Shown: positions 34,571-44,272, counted from the stretch's first letter. The stretch: DNA of 64,000 nt from Pelosinus fermentans (GCA_002434245.1 DJJR01000039.1:69128-133127), one strand, 5' to 3'. The notes: a model not told the origin generated them from the sequence alone. Numbers and translations: made by a program.

Positions 34571-35236
34571 ATGATTATATCTTCACCGAAGACAACTTGG
34601 CGTTTTATGATAGACAATCCTAATATTCCCAATACCGTTTATGTTTGGCCGACAGCGAGCGTAATTGGCTTGGTTTCAATTGGACAAAATGTTTTAATTG
34701 GTCCAGGGGCGAGTATAAGAGGGGATGAGGGAGCTGAAATTTGTATTGGGAACAACTCCAATGTCCAAGATAATGTAATCATGCATGGGTTGAAGAATGG
34801 CATGATAGAGGTAGAAGGTAAATTGTATTCTATCTATATCGGTGAAGAGGTTTCATGTGCTCATGGATGTATTATTCATGGGCCAACTTATATTGGCAGG
34901 AATACATTTGTCGGGTTTGGTAGTATCATTCACAATTCGACAATAGGAGAAAATTGTTTTATTGGGCATGGCTCAAGAATTATCGGCGTTGATATCCCAA
35001 ATGGAACTCATATTTCAATCGGGGAAGTGGTGCAAAGTGAAGAAGATGTTAAACAATTATTAACTGTTTCAGATGAGAATCTGCGATTTAATCGAAGTGT
35101 AGTCCAAACAAATGTCGAATTAGTAACAGGTTACAAAAGAAGTGAAGAAACGTTAATGGGTAGAAAAATACGTGAGTTCATACTGCTGCTGGAACAATGG
35201 GGCAGTGAGAATTTTTCTAATTCTCAGGTAATTTAA
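34571..35236 (+). CDS. Gamma-carbonic-anhydrase-like hexapeptide-repeat protein
   Basis: The 221-residue protein is a left-handed beta-helix of hexapeptide repeats. The three zinc-ligand histidines of the gamma-class carbonic anhydrase Cam can be placed: VIMHG, then [10 protein letters not shown]. Spacing matches the family, so it could hydrate carbon dioxide, but acid-loop residues cannot be judged by eye, and many homologues have other roles. There is a long C-terminal helix ([16 protein letters not shown] to the end). GGAAGGAG precedes the ATG. It is 23 bases upstream of the fused chemoreceptor, suggesting an operon. Confidence 0.8.
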   Translation: MIISSPKTTWRFMIDNPNIPNTVYVWPTASVIGLVSIGQNVLIGPGASIRGDEGAEICIGNNSNVQDNVIMHGLKNGMIEVEGKLYSIYIGEEVSCAHGCIIHGPTYIGRNTFVGFGSIIHNSTIGENCFIGHGSRIIGVDIPNGTHISIGEVVQSEEDVKQLLTVSDENLRFNRSVVQTNVELVTGYKRSEETLMGRKIREFILLLEQWGSENFSNSQVI

Positions 35237-35259
35237 TTAGGAGTAAGGAGCGTTGTGAG

Positions 35260-37422
35260 ATGAGCATTAAGAAGAAAAGCTTAACAACGGTTATGTCTAT
35301 TATGCTTGTTAGTAATACAGCTGCCATGGCAGGAGGGGGGTATTTTTTGAATGATTCTATTATTCTGAGTGCTTGTATGTTATTCGTTCTTCAAGTCATT
35401 AGCGGGGTGCTGTTTTGGCAGTGGATAAAAAAAATAGTGAATCCTGTAAATCATATAACGCAGCAGATTGGGCTGCTGGGAGCTGGCGATCTTACGCTGC
35501 GTATGGAGTATCATCAGGATGATGAATTCGGTCAAATGGCAGCAGCTTTTAATACTACCATCGATAAATTGCGTGCAGTATTAAATAATGTCAGTGTGGA
35601 AGCAGAGAAACTTTCAACGGCAAGTGTAACATTTGCCACGGTTACAAGTGAAGCGAAACGTGCAGTTGAGAGTGTTGCGCAAAGTACGATTGAAATTGCT
35701 GGCGGATCACAGGAAATAGAAGAGAGGGCTCAGGAAGTTGCAGGCAATTCAGATCATGTTTTTGAGCTTGTACGGATAACTGCGGATAATATAATGAATA
35801 TCGATCAAAAGGTAGCTGAAATTCATAAAGTGGCTGATGCTGGTAAATCATCGATTCATGGGGCTGCTTTGACGATAGGGGACATTGCTCACGACATGCA
35901 GAATAATGTTGCTTTAGTGGAAAGCCTGGGAACGAAATCCAATCAAGTTCGTGATATTTTGACTATGATACATTCCATTGCCGGGCAAACTAATTTGTTA
36001 GCTCTCAATGCTGCAATCGAAGCCGCGAGAGCAGGTGAGCATGGCAAAGGCTTTGCGGTTGTAGCTGAAGAAGTTCGGAAACTAGCTGATCAGTCCCAGA
36101 AAGCTGCACAAGAAATTGGTGTGATCATAGAAGAAATGTTGACAGATACGAATGGAGTGCTGGGTGCATTTCGTACTACGTCTTTGGGAATGAATGAGGG
36201 TGTCATTACCATCCAAGATGCGGATCGCAGCTTTGGTGAGATTGTTCGTTGTGTAGTGCCTGTCCGTGATGGAGTTATAGATGTAACTGGCATGGCCAAT
36301 ACACAAAAAGATCTTACCTTGCAATTAAAAGAATCCATTTATCGTGTGGCAAGCATTTCACAAGGAGCAGCAGCTACTACTGAAACAACGGCTGCTAGTA
36401 CGGAAGAGGTCAGCGCATCAATCGATGAGATTGCCAATGGTGCCCGAGATTTGTCGAAATTGGCTGGTGAGCTTCAACAAACTGTAATGGGATTCAAATT
36501 ATCGGAGAAGAAAGTAATTAAGGTGGCTTTTAGTCTTTCGGAATCATCGCCATCTTATTTGGGAATGAAGAAATTTGCTGAATTGTTACATAACAAAACG
36601 AATGGAAGATATGAAATGAAGATCTTTCATAGTGCACAACTCGGTGAAGATGGTGAAATTTTAGAAAAAATGAAAAATGGCCTCATAGAGATGACGTTTA
36701 TGTCTTCTACTCCGATTACAGCTATAGCGAAAGAATTAATGCTATTTGATTTTCCCTTTTTATTTAAGGATGAAAAAGAAGTGGATAAAATACTGAAAGG
36801 ACCATTTTCTGGTACCATCCTTTCTGAACTTGATAAATATGGCTTTCATGGGCTTGCTCTTGCCGAAAATGGTTTCCGTGATTTAACCAATTCCTGCCGC
36901 GAAGTAAAAAGGCTGGAAGATTTTAAAGGTCTTAAGATCAGAACGATGGTTAATCCTATACATGTAGATACTTTCACTCAGTTAGGGGCGGAAGCAGTGC
37001 CGATTCCTTTTGGACAATTATATGTTTCTCTTAACCAGAAAGCTGTCGATGGACAGGAGAATCCCCTGTCTACAATTCAAAGCAGCAATTTCAGTGACGT
37101 GCAGAAATATCTAACTCTTAGTCATCATGTCTATACACCCTTTGTAATGATGTATGCAAAAGAACTTTGGGATACGATTCCTGATACTGATAAAAAACTT
37201 TTTGAAGAAATAGCCCGGGAAAGTGCTTTATATACGACAGAAATAAATCGTAAAACAAGCCGTAACATCATTGGAGTACTAGAAAAAGAAGGAATGCAGG
37301 TTACAGGGATATCCGGTATGGAATTGACGAGAATTCAAAATGCGTTGCAGCCTGTATTTGAAAAGCACAAAAAGCAAGTGGAATTCCTATTAGAAGAGCT
37401 TTTGAAAGAAATAAAGAAATAA
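35260..37422 (+). CDS. Methyl-accepting chemotaxis protein fused to a C-terminal DctP-type solute-binding domain
   Basis: This 720-residue protein is unusual. Residues 1-55 hold two membrane helices with almost no outside loop, then a HAMP domain (about 56-110), then the signalling helical hairpin (tip [20 protein letters not shown] near residues 245-265) ending near residue 410. From residue 417 a full TRAP-type DctP domain follows ([42 protein letters not shown] with the carboxylate-binding Arg near 561, [17 protein letters not shown]). No signal or membrane helix separates them, so the binding domain should be in the cytoplasm. AAGGAG lies before ATG. The neighbour cluster has no TRAP permease. 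Confidence 0.92.
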   Translation: MSIKKKSLTTVMSIMLVSNTAAMAGGGYFLNDSIILSACMLFVLQVISGVLFWQWIKKIVNPVNHITQQIGLLGAGDLTLRMEYHQDDEFGQMAAAFNTTIDKLRAVLNNVSVEAEKLSTASVTFATVTSEAKRAVESVAQSTIEIAGGSQEIEERAQEVAGNSDHVFELVRITADNIMNIDQKVAEIHKVADAGKSSIHGAALTIGDIAHDMQNNVALVESLGTKSNQVRDILTMIHSIAGQTNLLALNAAIEAARAGEHGKGFAVVAEEVRKLADQSQKAAQEIGVIIEEMLTDTNGVLGAFRTTSLGMNEGVITIQDADRSFGEIVRCVVPVRDGVIDVTGMANTQKDLTLQLKESIYRVASISQGAAATTETTAASTEEVSASIDEIANGARDLSKLAGELQQTVMGFKLSEKKVIKVAFSLSESSPSYLGMKKFAELLHNKTNGRYEMKIFHSAQLGEDGEILEKMKNGLIEMTFMSSTPITAIAKELMLFDFPFLFKDEKEVDKILKGPFSGTILSELDKYGFHGLALAENGFRDLTNSCREVKRLEDFKGLKIRTMVNPIHVDTFTQLGAEAVPIPFGQLYVSLNQKAVDGQENPLSTIQSSNFSDVQKYLTLSHHVYTPFVMMYAKELWDTIPDTDKKLFEEIARESALYTTEINRKTSRNIIGVLEKEGMQVTGISGMELTRIQNALQPVFEKHKKQVEFLLEELLKEIKK

Positions 37423-37455
37423 CTGTTCATTTGACCAGCTGCTGCACAGTCTTAG

Positions 37456-37490
37456 ATCCTCATCTATTTGAAGTAGATGAGGATTTTTAT
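37456..37490 (+). terminator. Intrinsic terminator after the fused chemoreceptor
   Basis: The 11-bp perfect stem ATCCTCATCTA/TAGATGAGGAT (37456-37466, 37474-37484) is followed by TTTTT. The remaining 240 bases up to the rpiR-type gene are AT-rich with no good gene; a 19-bp motif at 37693 also occurs at 34488. Confidence 0.88.
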
Positions 37491-37732
37491 ATATTCAAAG
37501 TTGGTGTTTTATGCGACAATATAAAAGTTATAAGGAAGAAAGTTAAAAAGATCTATTCCAATGGAGGCATAGTGAAGGGAGGGTGGTAAAGACTAATAAA
37601 AAAATAAAAAAAGATGATTTAAAAAGAAGGATTTTTAGAGATTGTGACGAAAATGATGCAATAGGAGGTAAATAATTTACTCTTATCATCATATCGTAGT
37701 AAAAAAACAACGAGAGATAGGAGCGAATTTAC

Positions 37733-38578
37733 ATGCAAAGTTTATTTACTGACATTAGAACAAAATATAATACCTTATCACCGACTCAGAAACAAGTTGC
37801 CGATTTTATTTTAAATAATTCGGAACAAGTGATTCTTTTACCCATTACTGATCTTGCAGAAAAATGTAATACCAGTGAAACGACCGTAGTACGTTTCCTG
37901 CATAAAATGGGTTTTAAGTCGTATCAAGTTTTTCGCGTAAGAATGGCCCAGGAAATTACAGAGCAATCTGTACAAGGGGTTTACGAAGAAATTCGCAAAG
38001 AAGACTCTGCAGAGCAAATCAGAGAAAAAGTGATTTTATCGACAGTGAATTCACTGCAGGATTTAAACCAGCTGATTGATGGAAAGGTATTAGACCAAGT
38101 CGCCGATTTAATTATCAATAGTGATAAAGTTTTAATATGCGGCTTAGGTGCATCTGGTGCAGTCGCCATGGATGCCTTTCATAAGTTTTTAAGACTGGGA
38201 TTAAATGTGGCTGCCTTTACAGATAATCATTTAATGAATATTGGCTGCGCCCATGCTACCAAGAATACAACTGTTCTTGCTATTACACATTCTGGCGAAA
38301 GTCGGGATATTTTAGAAGCTGTAGAATTAGCCCAGGAAACACATGCTCATATTGTAGCTCTGACTAGTTATCGACACTCATCGGTAACAAAGGCAGCAGA
38401 TTGCATACTTCTTAGCTCATCGAATGAAACTAAATTTCGTTCCGATGCTATGGCATCCCGGATTTTGCAGTTAGTAATTATTGATATGTTATATGTTTCT
38501 ATTGTATTAAAGCTAGGCCGATCAGCGGTGAGAAGCGTGAACAGGTCACGTCTTGCTGTAGCTGCAAAAAAAGTATAA
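37733..38578 (+). CDS. RpiR-family transcriptional regulator
   Basis: The 281-residue protein has an N-terminal HTH_6 domain (SPTQKQVADFILNNSEQV, LAEKCNTSETTVVRFLHKMGFKSYQVFRV) and a C-terminal SIS sugar-isomerase domain (VLICGLGASGAVAMDAFHKFLRLG, NTTVLAITHSGESRDILEAV). RpiR regulators sense phosphosugars through the SIS domain and control nearby sugar genes. Its place directly upstream of a dehydrogenase, aldolase, kinase and permease marks it as the local regulator. ATAGGAG precedes the ATG. The effector is probably a phosphorylated intermediate of the pathway; that is inference. Confidence 0.93.
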   Translation: MQSLFTDIRTKYNTLSPTQKQVADFILNNSEQVILLPITDLAEKCNTSETTVVRFLHKMGFKSYQVFRVRMAQEITEQSVQGVYEEIRKEDSAEQIREKVILSTVNSLQDLNQLIDGKVLDQVADLIINSDKVLICGLGASGAVAMDAFHKFLRLGLNVAAFTDNHLMNIGCAHATKNTTVLAITHSGESRDILEAVELAQETHAHIVALTSYRHSSVTKAADCILLSSSNETKFRSDAMASRILQLVIIDMLYVSIVLKLGRSAVRSVNRSRLAVAAKKV

Positions 38579-38656
38579 TAAGGATTTTCGCAAATGCAAT
38601 ATAAAATTCATGAAAGAGTTGTATGTTACATTTGTCTAAAATAAAGGAGGATACAC

Positions 38657-39751
38657 ATGAATAAAATTAATACGATTGTACTTGGGGATCCAATGATCCT
38701 AGGGGAAGCATTTGAAAGTGCCGCTCATAATAATGTAGAAAAATTTTTAGGTGAAGTTAAAGTAGGCAATTGGGAAACGGATTGGGGTAAACTACAGAAT
38801 CGTCGTCTTGAAGTAGAAAAATTTGGACCTGAGATTGAGGTTGTAGATCAACTGATTTTAGATAGCGGCAGTGATGTTGAGATGCTGGCAGGCTTATTTG
38901 TACCGATTTCTTCCAAAGTCTTTGATGCTATGCCTAAATTACGCATTGCCGGTGTAGCTCGTGCGGGATTAGAAAATGTGAATATAGCAGAAGCTACTCG
39001 CCGCGGGGTTCTTGTTTTTAATATTGAAGGTCGTAATGCAGAGGCTGTATCTGATTTTACTGTAGGTCTTATGCTGTCAGAAGGTCGCAATATTGCCAGA
39101 GCACATAATTCCATTAAGAATGGCCAATGGCGTAAAACGTTCTCTAATTCGGACTGGGTTCCAGAATTAAAAGGAAAAAATATTGGTCTTATTGGGTTTG
39201 GTTATATTGGTAGACTGGTTGCTCAAAAGCTTTCCGGATTTGGTGTTAATGTTTTGGTCTTTGATCCTTTCTTAAGCGATGAAGCAGTTCGTGAAGCTGG
39301 TGCGACACCTGTCGATAAAGATACCTTGTTTAAAGAAGGCGATTTTATTTCGATGCACGCCCGTATGAGCGAAGCTACAAAGAATATGGTAGGCGAACGT
39401 GAAATTAGTTTAATGAAATCCACTGCATATCTGATTAATACTGCCCGTGCTGGATTGGTAGATCAAAAAGCATTGATCAAAGCTTTGAAGGAAAAGAAAA
39501 TTGCTGGTGCTGCTTTAGATGTCTTTACGACAGAGCCTATTGAGCAGGACAGCGAATTCCTGGAGCTTGATAATGTAACGTTAACGACTCATATTGCCGG
39601 AACGACAAGAGAAGCTCTTACTCGTTCGCCAGAGCTTTTGTTCGAAGATATTAATAAATTCCTCACAGGTCAAAAACCTCGTTTTATTAAGAACCCAGAA
39701 GTGCTGGAGTTGCCAGAATTTAAAGCATGGTTGGCAGGTGTTCAAAAATGA
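38657..39751 (+). CDS. D-isomer-specific 2-hydroxyacid dehydrogenase
   Basis: The 364-residue protein has the D-2-hydroxyacid dehydrogenase fold. The NAD-binding region reads GKNIGLIGFGYIGRLVAQKL and the catalytic part shows LINTARAGLVDQKALIKAL and the region around TTHIAGTTREA, where the catalytic histidine is conserved. It resembles phosphoglycerate dehydrogenase-like enzymes but has about 80 extra N-terminal residues and no ACT domain, so serine synthesis is unlikely. AAAGGAGG precedes the ATG. The stop overlaps the start of the aldolase. In this operon it probably oxidises a sugar acid or reduces a keto acid; the substrate is unknown. Confidence 0.9.
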   Translation: MNKINTIVLGDPMILGEAFESAAHNNVEKFLGEVKVGNWETDWGKLQNRRLEVEKFGPEIEVVDQLILDSGSDVEMLAGLFVPISSKVFDAMPKLRIAGVARAGLENVNIAEATRRGVLVFNIEGRNAEAVSDFTVGLMLSEGRNIARAHNSIKNGQWRKTFSNSDWVPELKGKNIGLIGFGYIGRLVAQKLSGFGVNVLVFDPFLSDEAVREAGATPVDKDTLFKEGDFISMHARMSEATKNMVGEREISLMKSTAYLINTARAGLVDQKALIKALKEKKIAGAALDVFTTEPIEQDSEFLELDNVTLTTHIAGTTREALTRSPELLFEDINKFLTGQKPRFIKNPEVLELPEFKAWLAGVQK

Positions 39752-40581
39752 TGACGAATCTTGCCGCTGTGCTGAATGAAGCACGTAAGGGCAAATATGC
39801 CGTTGGCTCTTTTAATGTCTATAACTATGAAACGGTTCGAGGTGTTATTGAGTCTGGTAAGGAAATGAATTTGCCGACAATTGTTGCTTTTGGTGAAAAT
39901 TATTTGGTCAATATGACGGTTGATGAGATGTCTGCTCTTGTTCGCACCATGGCAAACAAGCTGGATGTGCCAATTGTCCTTCATCTTGACCACTGCAAAT
40001 CCTATGATAATATCGTAAAAGCCATTCGTGCCGGATTTACGTCTGTCATGTTTGACGGTTCTCATCTGCCCTATGAAGAAAATATAAGACAAACGGCTGA
40101 AATTGTTAAAATGGCTCATGCCGTTGGTGTAAGTGTTGAGGCTGAGCTTGGCGCATTAGCGAAGGGTGAGTTTTCTAATGAAGAAGATGCGCAGCAAATT
40201 TATACAAATCCGAAGGAAGCAAAACGTTTTGTTGATGAAACGGGTGTTGATGCGCTGGCTGTTTCCATTGGAACCGTTCATGGCATGTACAAGGGAACTC
40301 CGCGTATTGATGTAGACATTTTAAAACAAATTGCAGAAGTTGTTGACATACCCTTGGTCTTACACGGCGGATCAGGTACACCTGAGGACGTTGTTAAGAC
40401 ATGTATTAAAACAGGTATTTGCAAAATTAATGTAAATACTGAAATATCCGTGTATACAGTAGATAAAATCAAAGAATTGGTAACGGAGAAGAAATGTCAT
40501 TTATCTGAAATCTCGTTGCGTGAAGTAGGTTATGTTAAAGATGTTGTAAAAAAATATATGACAATGTTCAAAAATGTATGA
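39748..40581 (+). CDS. Class II (zinc) ketose-bisphosphate aldolase family protein
   Basis: The 277-residue protein is a class II fructose-bisphosphate/tagatose-bisphosphate-type aldolase. Visible features are GSFNVYNYETVRGVI, the zinc histidines in VLHLDHCKSYD, SVMFDGSHLPYEENI, VEAELGALAKGE, GTVHGMYKG and the phosphate-binding LVLHGGSGTPEDV with KINVNTEI. It would split or join a phosphorylated ketose. ATG 39748 overlaps the dehydrogenase stop (ATGA), so they are coupled; ATG 39751 is equally possible. Its substrate is unlikely to be ordinary fructose bisphosphate given the operon, but that is inference. Confidence 0.92.
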   Translation: MMTNLAAVLNEARKGKYAVGSFNVYNYETVRGVIESGKEMNLPTIVAFGENYLVNMTVDEMSALVRTMANKLDVPIVLHLDHCKSYDNIVKAIRAGFTSVMFDGSHLPYEENIRQTAEIVKMAHAVGVSVEAELGALAKGEFSNEEDAQQIYTNPKEAKRFVDETGVDALAVSIGTVHGMYKGTPRIDVDILKQIAEVVDIPLVLHGGSGTPEDVVKTCIKTGICKINVNTEISVYTVDKIKELVTEKKCHLSEISLREVGYVKDVVKKYMTMFKNV

Positions 40582-40588
40582 TCTTATA

Positions 40589-40621
40589 GGAAACATGGTT
40601 GTTTATAGCAATCATGTTTCC
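40589..40621 (+). promoter_or_regulatory. Intercistronic stem-loop between aldolase and kinase genes
   Basis: The 13-bp arms GGAAACATGGTTG and CAATCATGTTTCC (one G-T pair), with a 7-base loop, are not followed by a T run. It may be a processing or stability element inside the operon, adjusting expression of the upstream genes relative to the kinase. Confidence 0.5.
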
Positions 40622-40678
40622 AGAATAAACCCAATATTCAAAATAAAAAGATAAAAGCCCTTAAAGGGAGGAAACAAA

Positions 40679-42190
40679 ATGGAACATGTTTTAGTTGTTG
40701 ATGTGGGAACATCGAGTTTGAAAGCAATGCTCTATAACAGCTCTGGTGGATTACTATTTCGTTCATCCCAAGAATATCATTCAGAGGTTTTTCACAATAA
40801 TCATGTAGAACAAAGTGCTCTTACTTGGAAAGAGGCTTTATTATATACGTTTAAAGAAACTGGAAAATTCGTTCAGGATAAGAAAATTGATGTGAATGCG
40901 ATCAGTGTTACTTCTCAGCGGGCTTCTGTTATACCAGTCAATGCTGAGGGACAACCATTGCATAAAGCCCTTATGTGGCAGGATAAAAGAAGTGTGGAAC
41001 AATGCAATCAATTATCGAAGCACTTAAGTTTAAAGGATATCTATCTTCGGACAGGTTTACGATTAGATCCTTATTTTTCTGCTCCTAAAATGATGTGGCT
41101 GAAAGAAAATGAACCTGAAATATTTAAGCAAACACACAAATTGCTTGGTGTACAAGATTATGTTATTTATTTGCTGACTAATCAATTTGTCACCGATTGG
41201 TCTCAGGCTTGCAGAACCATGCTAATGAATATTAGTACCTTTGAATGGGACGAGGATTTACTTATTTATTCAGGGATTTCCAAGGATTTATTGCCAGAGC
41301 TGGTTGCACCGGGATCGGTAGCTGGATCTCTGAGTCAAGAAATAGCTTCCATTACAGGGGTTCCTGCAGGTATACCAGTTGTCATTGCCGGTGGTGATCA
41401 GCAATGTGCGGCGCTGGCTCTCAATGTACTTCGGCCTGGGGATGCAGAAGCCAATACGGGTACTGGTTCTTTTGCAATTGCTTATTCCGATCATCCTCAG
41501 TTTGACAAAGAATGCCGAACTCTTTGCAGTGCATCGGCCATTCCTGGTAAGTGGATTGTTGAGGCTGGAATTTTTAATAGTGGTTCTATTCATCGGTGGT
41601 TAAAGGAAGAGTTCTACCCTGAAGGTGAAAAAGTTTATGATTTGATGAATGAAGAAGCTGAGCAATCTCCGGTGGGGGCGAATGGAGTCATGATGCTGCC
41701 TCATTTTGAAGGAAGTGCTGCTCCCTATTGGAACCCAATGGCAAAAGGGATGTTTTTTAATTTATCCTTAGCCAGCAAAAGAAGTGATTTCACCAGGGCT
41801 GTTTTAGAAGGAATTGCCTTAGAAATTAAAGACAATCTGACTCTGATTGAAAATCTCACTGGTGATATTCTTATGGTAAGTGTGGCTGGTGGATTAACAA
41901 CTCTTGGTTTATTTAATCAAATACAGTCTGATACTTTTGATAAGCTGGTGATTCGCTATGATAACAATGAAGCTTCTTCATTAGGGGCACTGATGAGTGC
42001 GGGAGTTACGATGAAAATTTACGAAGATTATGATAGTGCTTTTAAAAAAATTAGCGCTGCGGATCCCTTATTGTATCAACCCAATATGGCGAATACTGAA
42101 AAATATGCAAAATTATTAAAAAGAAAGAATGCCCTATATCAGAGTATTAATCAGCATGGAGTGTACAGCTTGTTTAAAGAGGTATTGTAA
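40679..42190 (+). CDS. FGGY-family carbohydrate kinase
   Basis: The 503-residue protein is an FGGY kinase related to xylulokinase and glycerol kinase. It has the N-terminal phosphate-binding loop VVDVGTSSLKAMLYN, SVTSQRASVIPV, MWQDKRS, the IAGGDQQCAALAL and NTGTGSFAIAYS segments, HFEGSAAPYWNPMAKGMF, and the C-terminal adenosine-binding region LMVSVAGGLTTLGLFNQIQSD. It transfers the ATP phosphate to a hydroxyl of a small sugar, sugar alcohol or sugar acid. AAAGGGAGG lies before the ATG. The substrate cannot be read from sequence, but the GntP permease suggests a sugar acid or its keto form. Confidence 0.92.
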   Translation: MEHVLVVDVGTSSLKAMLYNSSGGLLFRSSQEYHSEVFHNNHVEQSALTWKEALLYTFKETGKFVQDKKIDVNAISVTSQRASVIPVNAEGQPLHKALMWQDKRSVEQCNQLSKHLSLKDIYLRTGLRLDPYFSAPKMMWLKENEPEIFKQTHKLLGVQDYVIYLLTNQFVTDWSQACRTMLMNISTFEWDEDLLIYSGISKDLLPELVAPGSVAGSLSQEIASITGVPAGIPVVIAGGDQQCAALALNVLRPGDAEANTGTGSFAIAYSDHPQFDKECRTLCSASAIPGKWIVEAGIFNSGSIHRWLKEEFYPEGEKVYDLMNEEAEQSPVGANGVMMLPHFEGSAAPYWNPMAKGMFFNLSLASKRSDFTRAVLEGIALEIKDNLTLIENLTGDILMVSVAGGLTTLGLFNQIQSDTFDKLVIRYDNNEASSLGALMSAGVTMKIYEDYDSAFKKISAADPLLYQPNMANTEKYAKLLKRKNALYQSINQHGVYSLFKEVL

Positions 42191-42246
42191 AGAAAGTACA
42201 TCTTATAGTGGGTTGTAGATTATAAAAAACGTGGGAGGGTGATCAA

Positions 42247-43584
42247 ATGGGGACTAGTGCATCATTATTGCTGGTATTATTTCTATCGATAGCCTTAATT
42301 GTCTTTCTAATTATGAAGGTTCGTCTGCATGCGTTTTTAACCTTGATTGTAGCTTGCTTTTTCGTTGGAATTACTACAGGTATGCCATTGGCGAAAATTG
42401 GTTCTTCCATTGAAGCAGGGATGGGGGGGACTTTAGGATTTCTCGCTACGATCCTAGGGCTTGGGACTATTTTGGGCAAGATGCTGGAAGTATCTGGAGG
42501 TGCGGAGCGGCTGGCTCGCACGATGATTGATTTTATGGGCAAGAAAAGAGCAGGCTGGGCCATGATGTTTGTCGGTTTCATTGCAGGTATTCCCGTATTT
42601 TTCCAAGTGGGCTTTGTACTTCTCATTCCTCTGGTATTTAGTTTAGCGATGGAGACTGGATTATCAATTGTTGCAATTGGTATTCCAATGGGAGTATCAC
42701 TTATTACGGTACATTGCATTTTGCCGCCGCATCCTGCGGCTATGGCTATTGCGGTATCATTGCAGGCTGATATTGGTAAGACAATTATGTATGGGATTAT
42801 CATTGGTTTACCTGCTGCTATTATTGGTGGTCCACTTTGGGCTAATTATTTAGATAAGAAATTTACGTTTAAATTACCTGAGCATCTGAAAAAGACAGAA
42901 CGTACACCCGATAAAAAATTACCTAATTTTGGAATTACTTTATTTACGATTTTATTGCCCTTATTGATTATGGTTTCTAAGACAATTATTGAAATTAACT
43001 TTCCCAAAGACGCATCATTTATGCCTTTTGTAGCATTCTTTGGAAATCCCATTACCGCATTACTAATTTCCACTTTTGTAGCGTATTACACATTGGGGTT
43101 AGCTAGGGGATTTGGGATGACACAGCTTTTGTCATTTACAGATCAGTGCTTTGGTCCTGTTGCTGGAATCTTATTGGTTATCGGCGGCGGCGGTGCTTTT
43201 AATAAGGTGCTTATGGATAGTGGATTAGGTACTGAAATTGCTAAGGTTCTCACCGATCTCTCTTTAAATCCTATTATTATGGCTTGGTTGGTAGCAGTCA
43301 TTATGCGGTTCTCAGTGGGATCTGCCACTGTGGCTATGATGACAGCAGTTGGTATTGTTATGCCTGTGCTTAATGCCTATCCAGGGTTAGATCCTGCGGT
43401 AATTGCAGTAGCAGTTGGTGCTGGCGCGATTAGTTTTTCCCATGTGAATGATTCTGGTTTTTGGATTGTTAAGGAATTTTTTGGACTCTCTGTGACTGAC
43501 ATGTTTAAGACCTATACGGCAGCTACATGCATTGCCTCGGTTGTTGGTCTATTGGGTGCATTGATTCTGTCCAAGGTCGTATAA
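42247..43584 (+). CDS. GntP-family gluconate/sugar-acid:proton symporter
   Basis: The 445-residue protein has about 12 to 14 membrane helices and the GntP family features: early VRLHAFLTLIVACFFVGITTGMP, GFIAGIPVFFQVGFVLLIPL, and near the end SHVNDSGFWIVKEFFGLSV. These proteins import gluconate, D-serine, glycerate or related hydroxyacids with protons. GGGAGG precedes the ATG. It ends the operon that starts with the rpiR-type regulator, and is followed by a shared terminator with upp. Being a GntP carrier, it supports a sugar-acid substrate for the pathway. Confidence 0.94.
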   Translation: MGTSASLLLVLFLSIALIVFLIMKVRLHAFLTLIVACFFVGITTGMPLAKIGSSIEAGMGGTLGFLATILGLGTILGKMLEVSGGAERLARTMIDFMGKKRAGWAMMFVGFIAGIPVFFQVGFVLLIPLVFSLAMETGLSIVAIGIPMGVSLITVHCILPPHPAAMAIAVSLQADIGKTIMYGIIIGLPAAIIGGPLWANYLDKKFTFKLPEHLKKTERTPDKKLPNFGITLFTILLPLLIMVSKTIIEINFPKDASFMPFVAFFGNPITALLISTFVAYYTLGLARGFGMTQLLSFTDQCFGPVAGILLVIGGGGAFNKVLMDSGLGTEIAKVLTDLSLNPIIMAWLVAVIMRFSVGSATVAMMTAVGIVMPVLNAYPGLDPAVIAVAVGAGAISFSHVNDSGFWIVKEFFGLSVTDMFKTYTAATCIASVVGLLGALILSKVV

Positions 43585-43593
43585 AATTAAAAG

Positions 43594-43639
43594 CAAAAAA
43601 AATCAGGTATGCATTATTATAAATAATGCATACCTGATT
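43594..43639. terminator. Terminator between convergent gntP-type gene and upp
   Basis: A perfect 18-bp stem (43601-43618 with 43622-43639) lies between the two genes. On the minus strand it is followed by a long T run (the A run 43594-43602), so it serves upp best; on the plus strand the T tract is broken. Confidence 0.88.
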
Positions 43640-43645
43640 TATAAT

Positions 43646-44272
43646 TTATTTTGTTCCAAAAATTCGGTCACCTGCATCGCCTAAGCCAGGGACAATGTAA
43701 CCATGATCATTTAATTTTTCATCTACAGCGGCTACATAGATATCAACGTCTGGATGGGCTTCGTTGATTAACTTGATGCCTTCTGGTGCAGCTACTAAGC
43801 ACATAAGCTTGATTGTTTTTGCACCTTTATTCTTAAGAATATCAATAGAAGCAATTAAAGAGTTGCCTGTTGCTATCATAGGGTCAATAATGATAAAGTC
43901 TCTTTCGGATACATCACTTGGTAACTTTGTATAGTATTCCACTGGCAATAATGTTTCCGGATCACGATATAGACCAATATGACCAACCTTAACCGTTGGG
44001 ATGAGTTTAACAACTCCGTTGGTCATACCCAGACCAGCCCGCAGGACTGGAACAATACCCAATTTTTTACCGGATAACATTTTGCAGGTGCATTTTGCAA
44101 CGGGAGTTTCAATTTCCACATCTTCAAGAGGAAGATCACGGGTAATTTCAAATGCCATGAGCATTGAAATTTCGTCTAATGATTCACGAAATTCCTTGGT
44201 TCCTGTATGTACATTGCGCAAAATGGATAACTTATGTTGAATTAATGGATGGTCAATTACTTTCACTTTCAT
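43646..44272 (-). CDS. upp: Uracil phosphoribosyltransferase
   Basis: The 208-residue enzyme salvages uracil to UMP with PRPP. It begins [19 protein letters not shown], has [30 protein letters not shown], the PRPP loop [22 protein letters not shown], and ends with [14 protein letters not shown], the uracil-binding tail. The start at 44272 is set by GAGG seven bases upstream; the open frame extends four codons further. It is monocistronic and convergent to the permease gene. Confidence 0.97.
   Translation of the reverse strand: MKVKVIDHPLIQHKLSILRNVHTGTKEFRESLDEISMLMAFEITRDLPLEDVEIETPVAKCTCKMLSGKKLGIVPVLRAGLGMTNGVVKLIPTVKVGHIGLYRDPETLLPVEYYTKLPSDVSERDFIIIDPMIATGNSLIASIDILKNKGAKTIKLMCLVAAPEGIKLINEAHPDVDIYVAAVDEKLNDHGYIVPGLGDAGDRIFGTK

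Noticed and set aside
37583..37675. Possible 30-codon peptide upstream of the rpiR gene
   Set aside because: GTG lies inside its own purine-rich stretch, leaving no spacing for a ribosome site, and the peptide is just lysine-rich low-complexity sequence.
42243..42803. 186-codon minus-strand frame opposite the GntP gene
   Set aside because: The isoleucine/proline-rich product is the reverse reading of membrane helices of a clear GntP permease.
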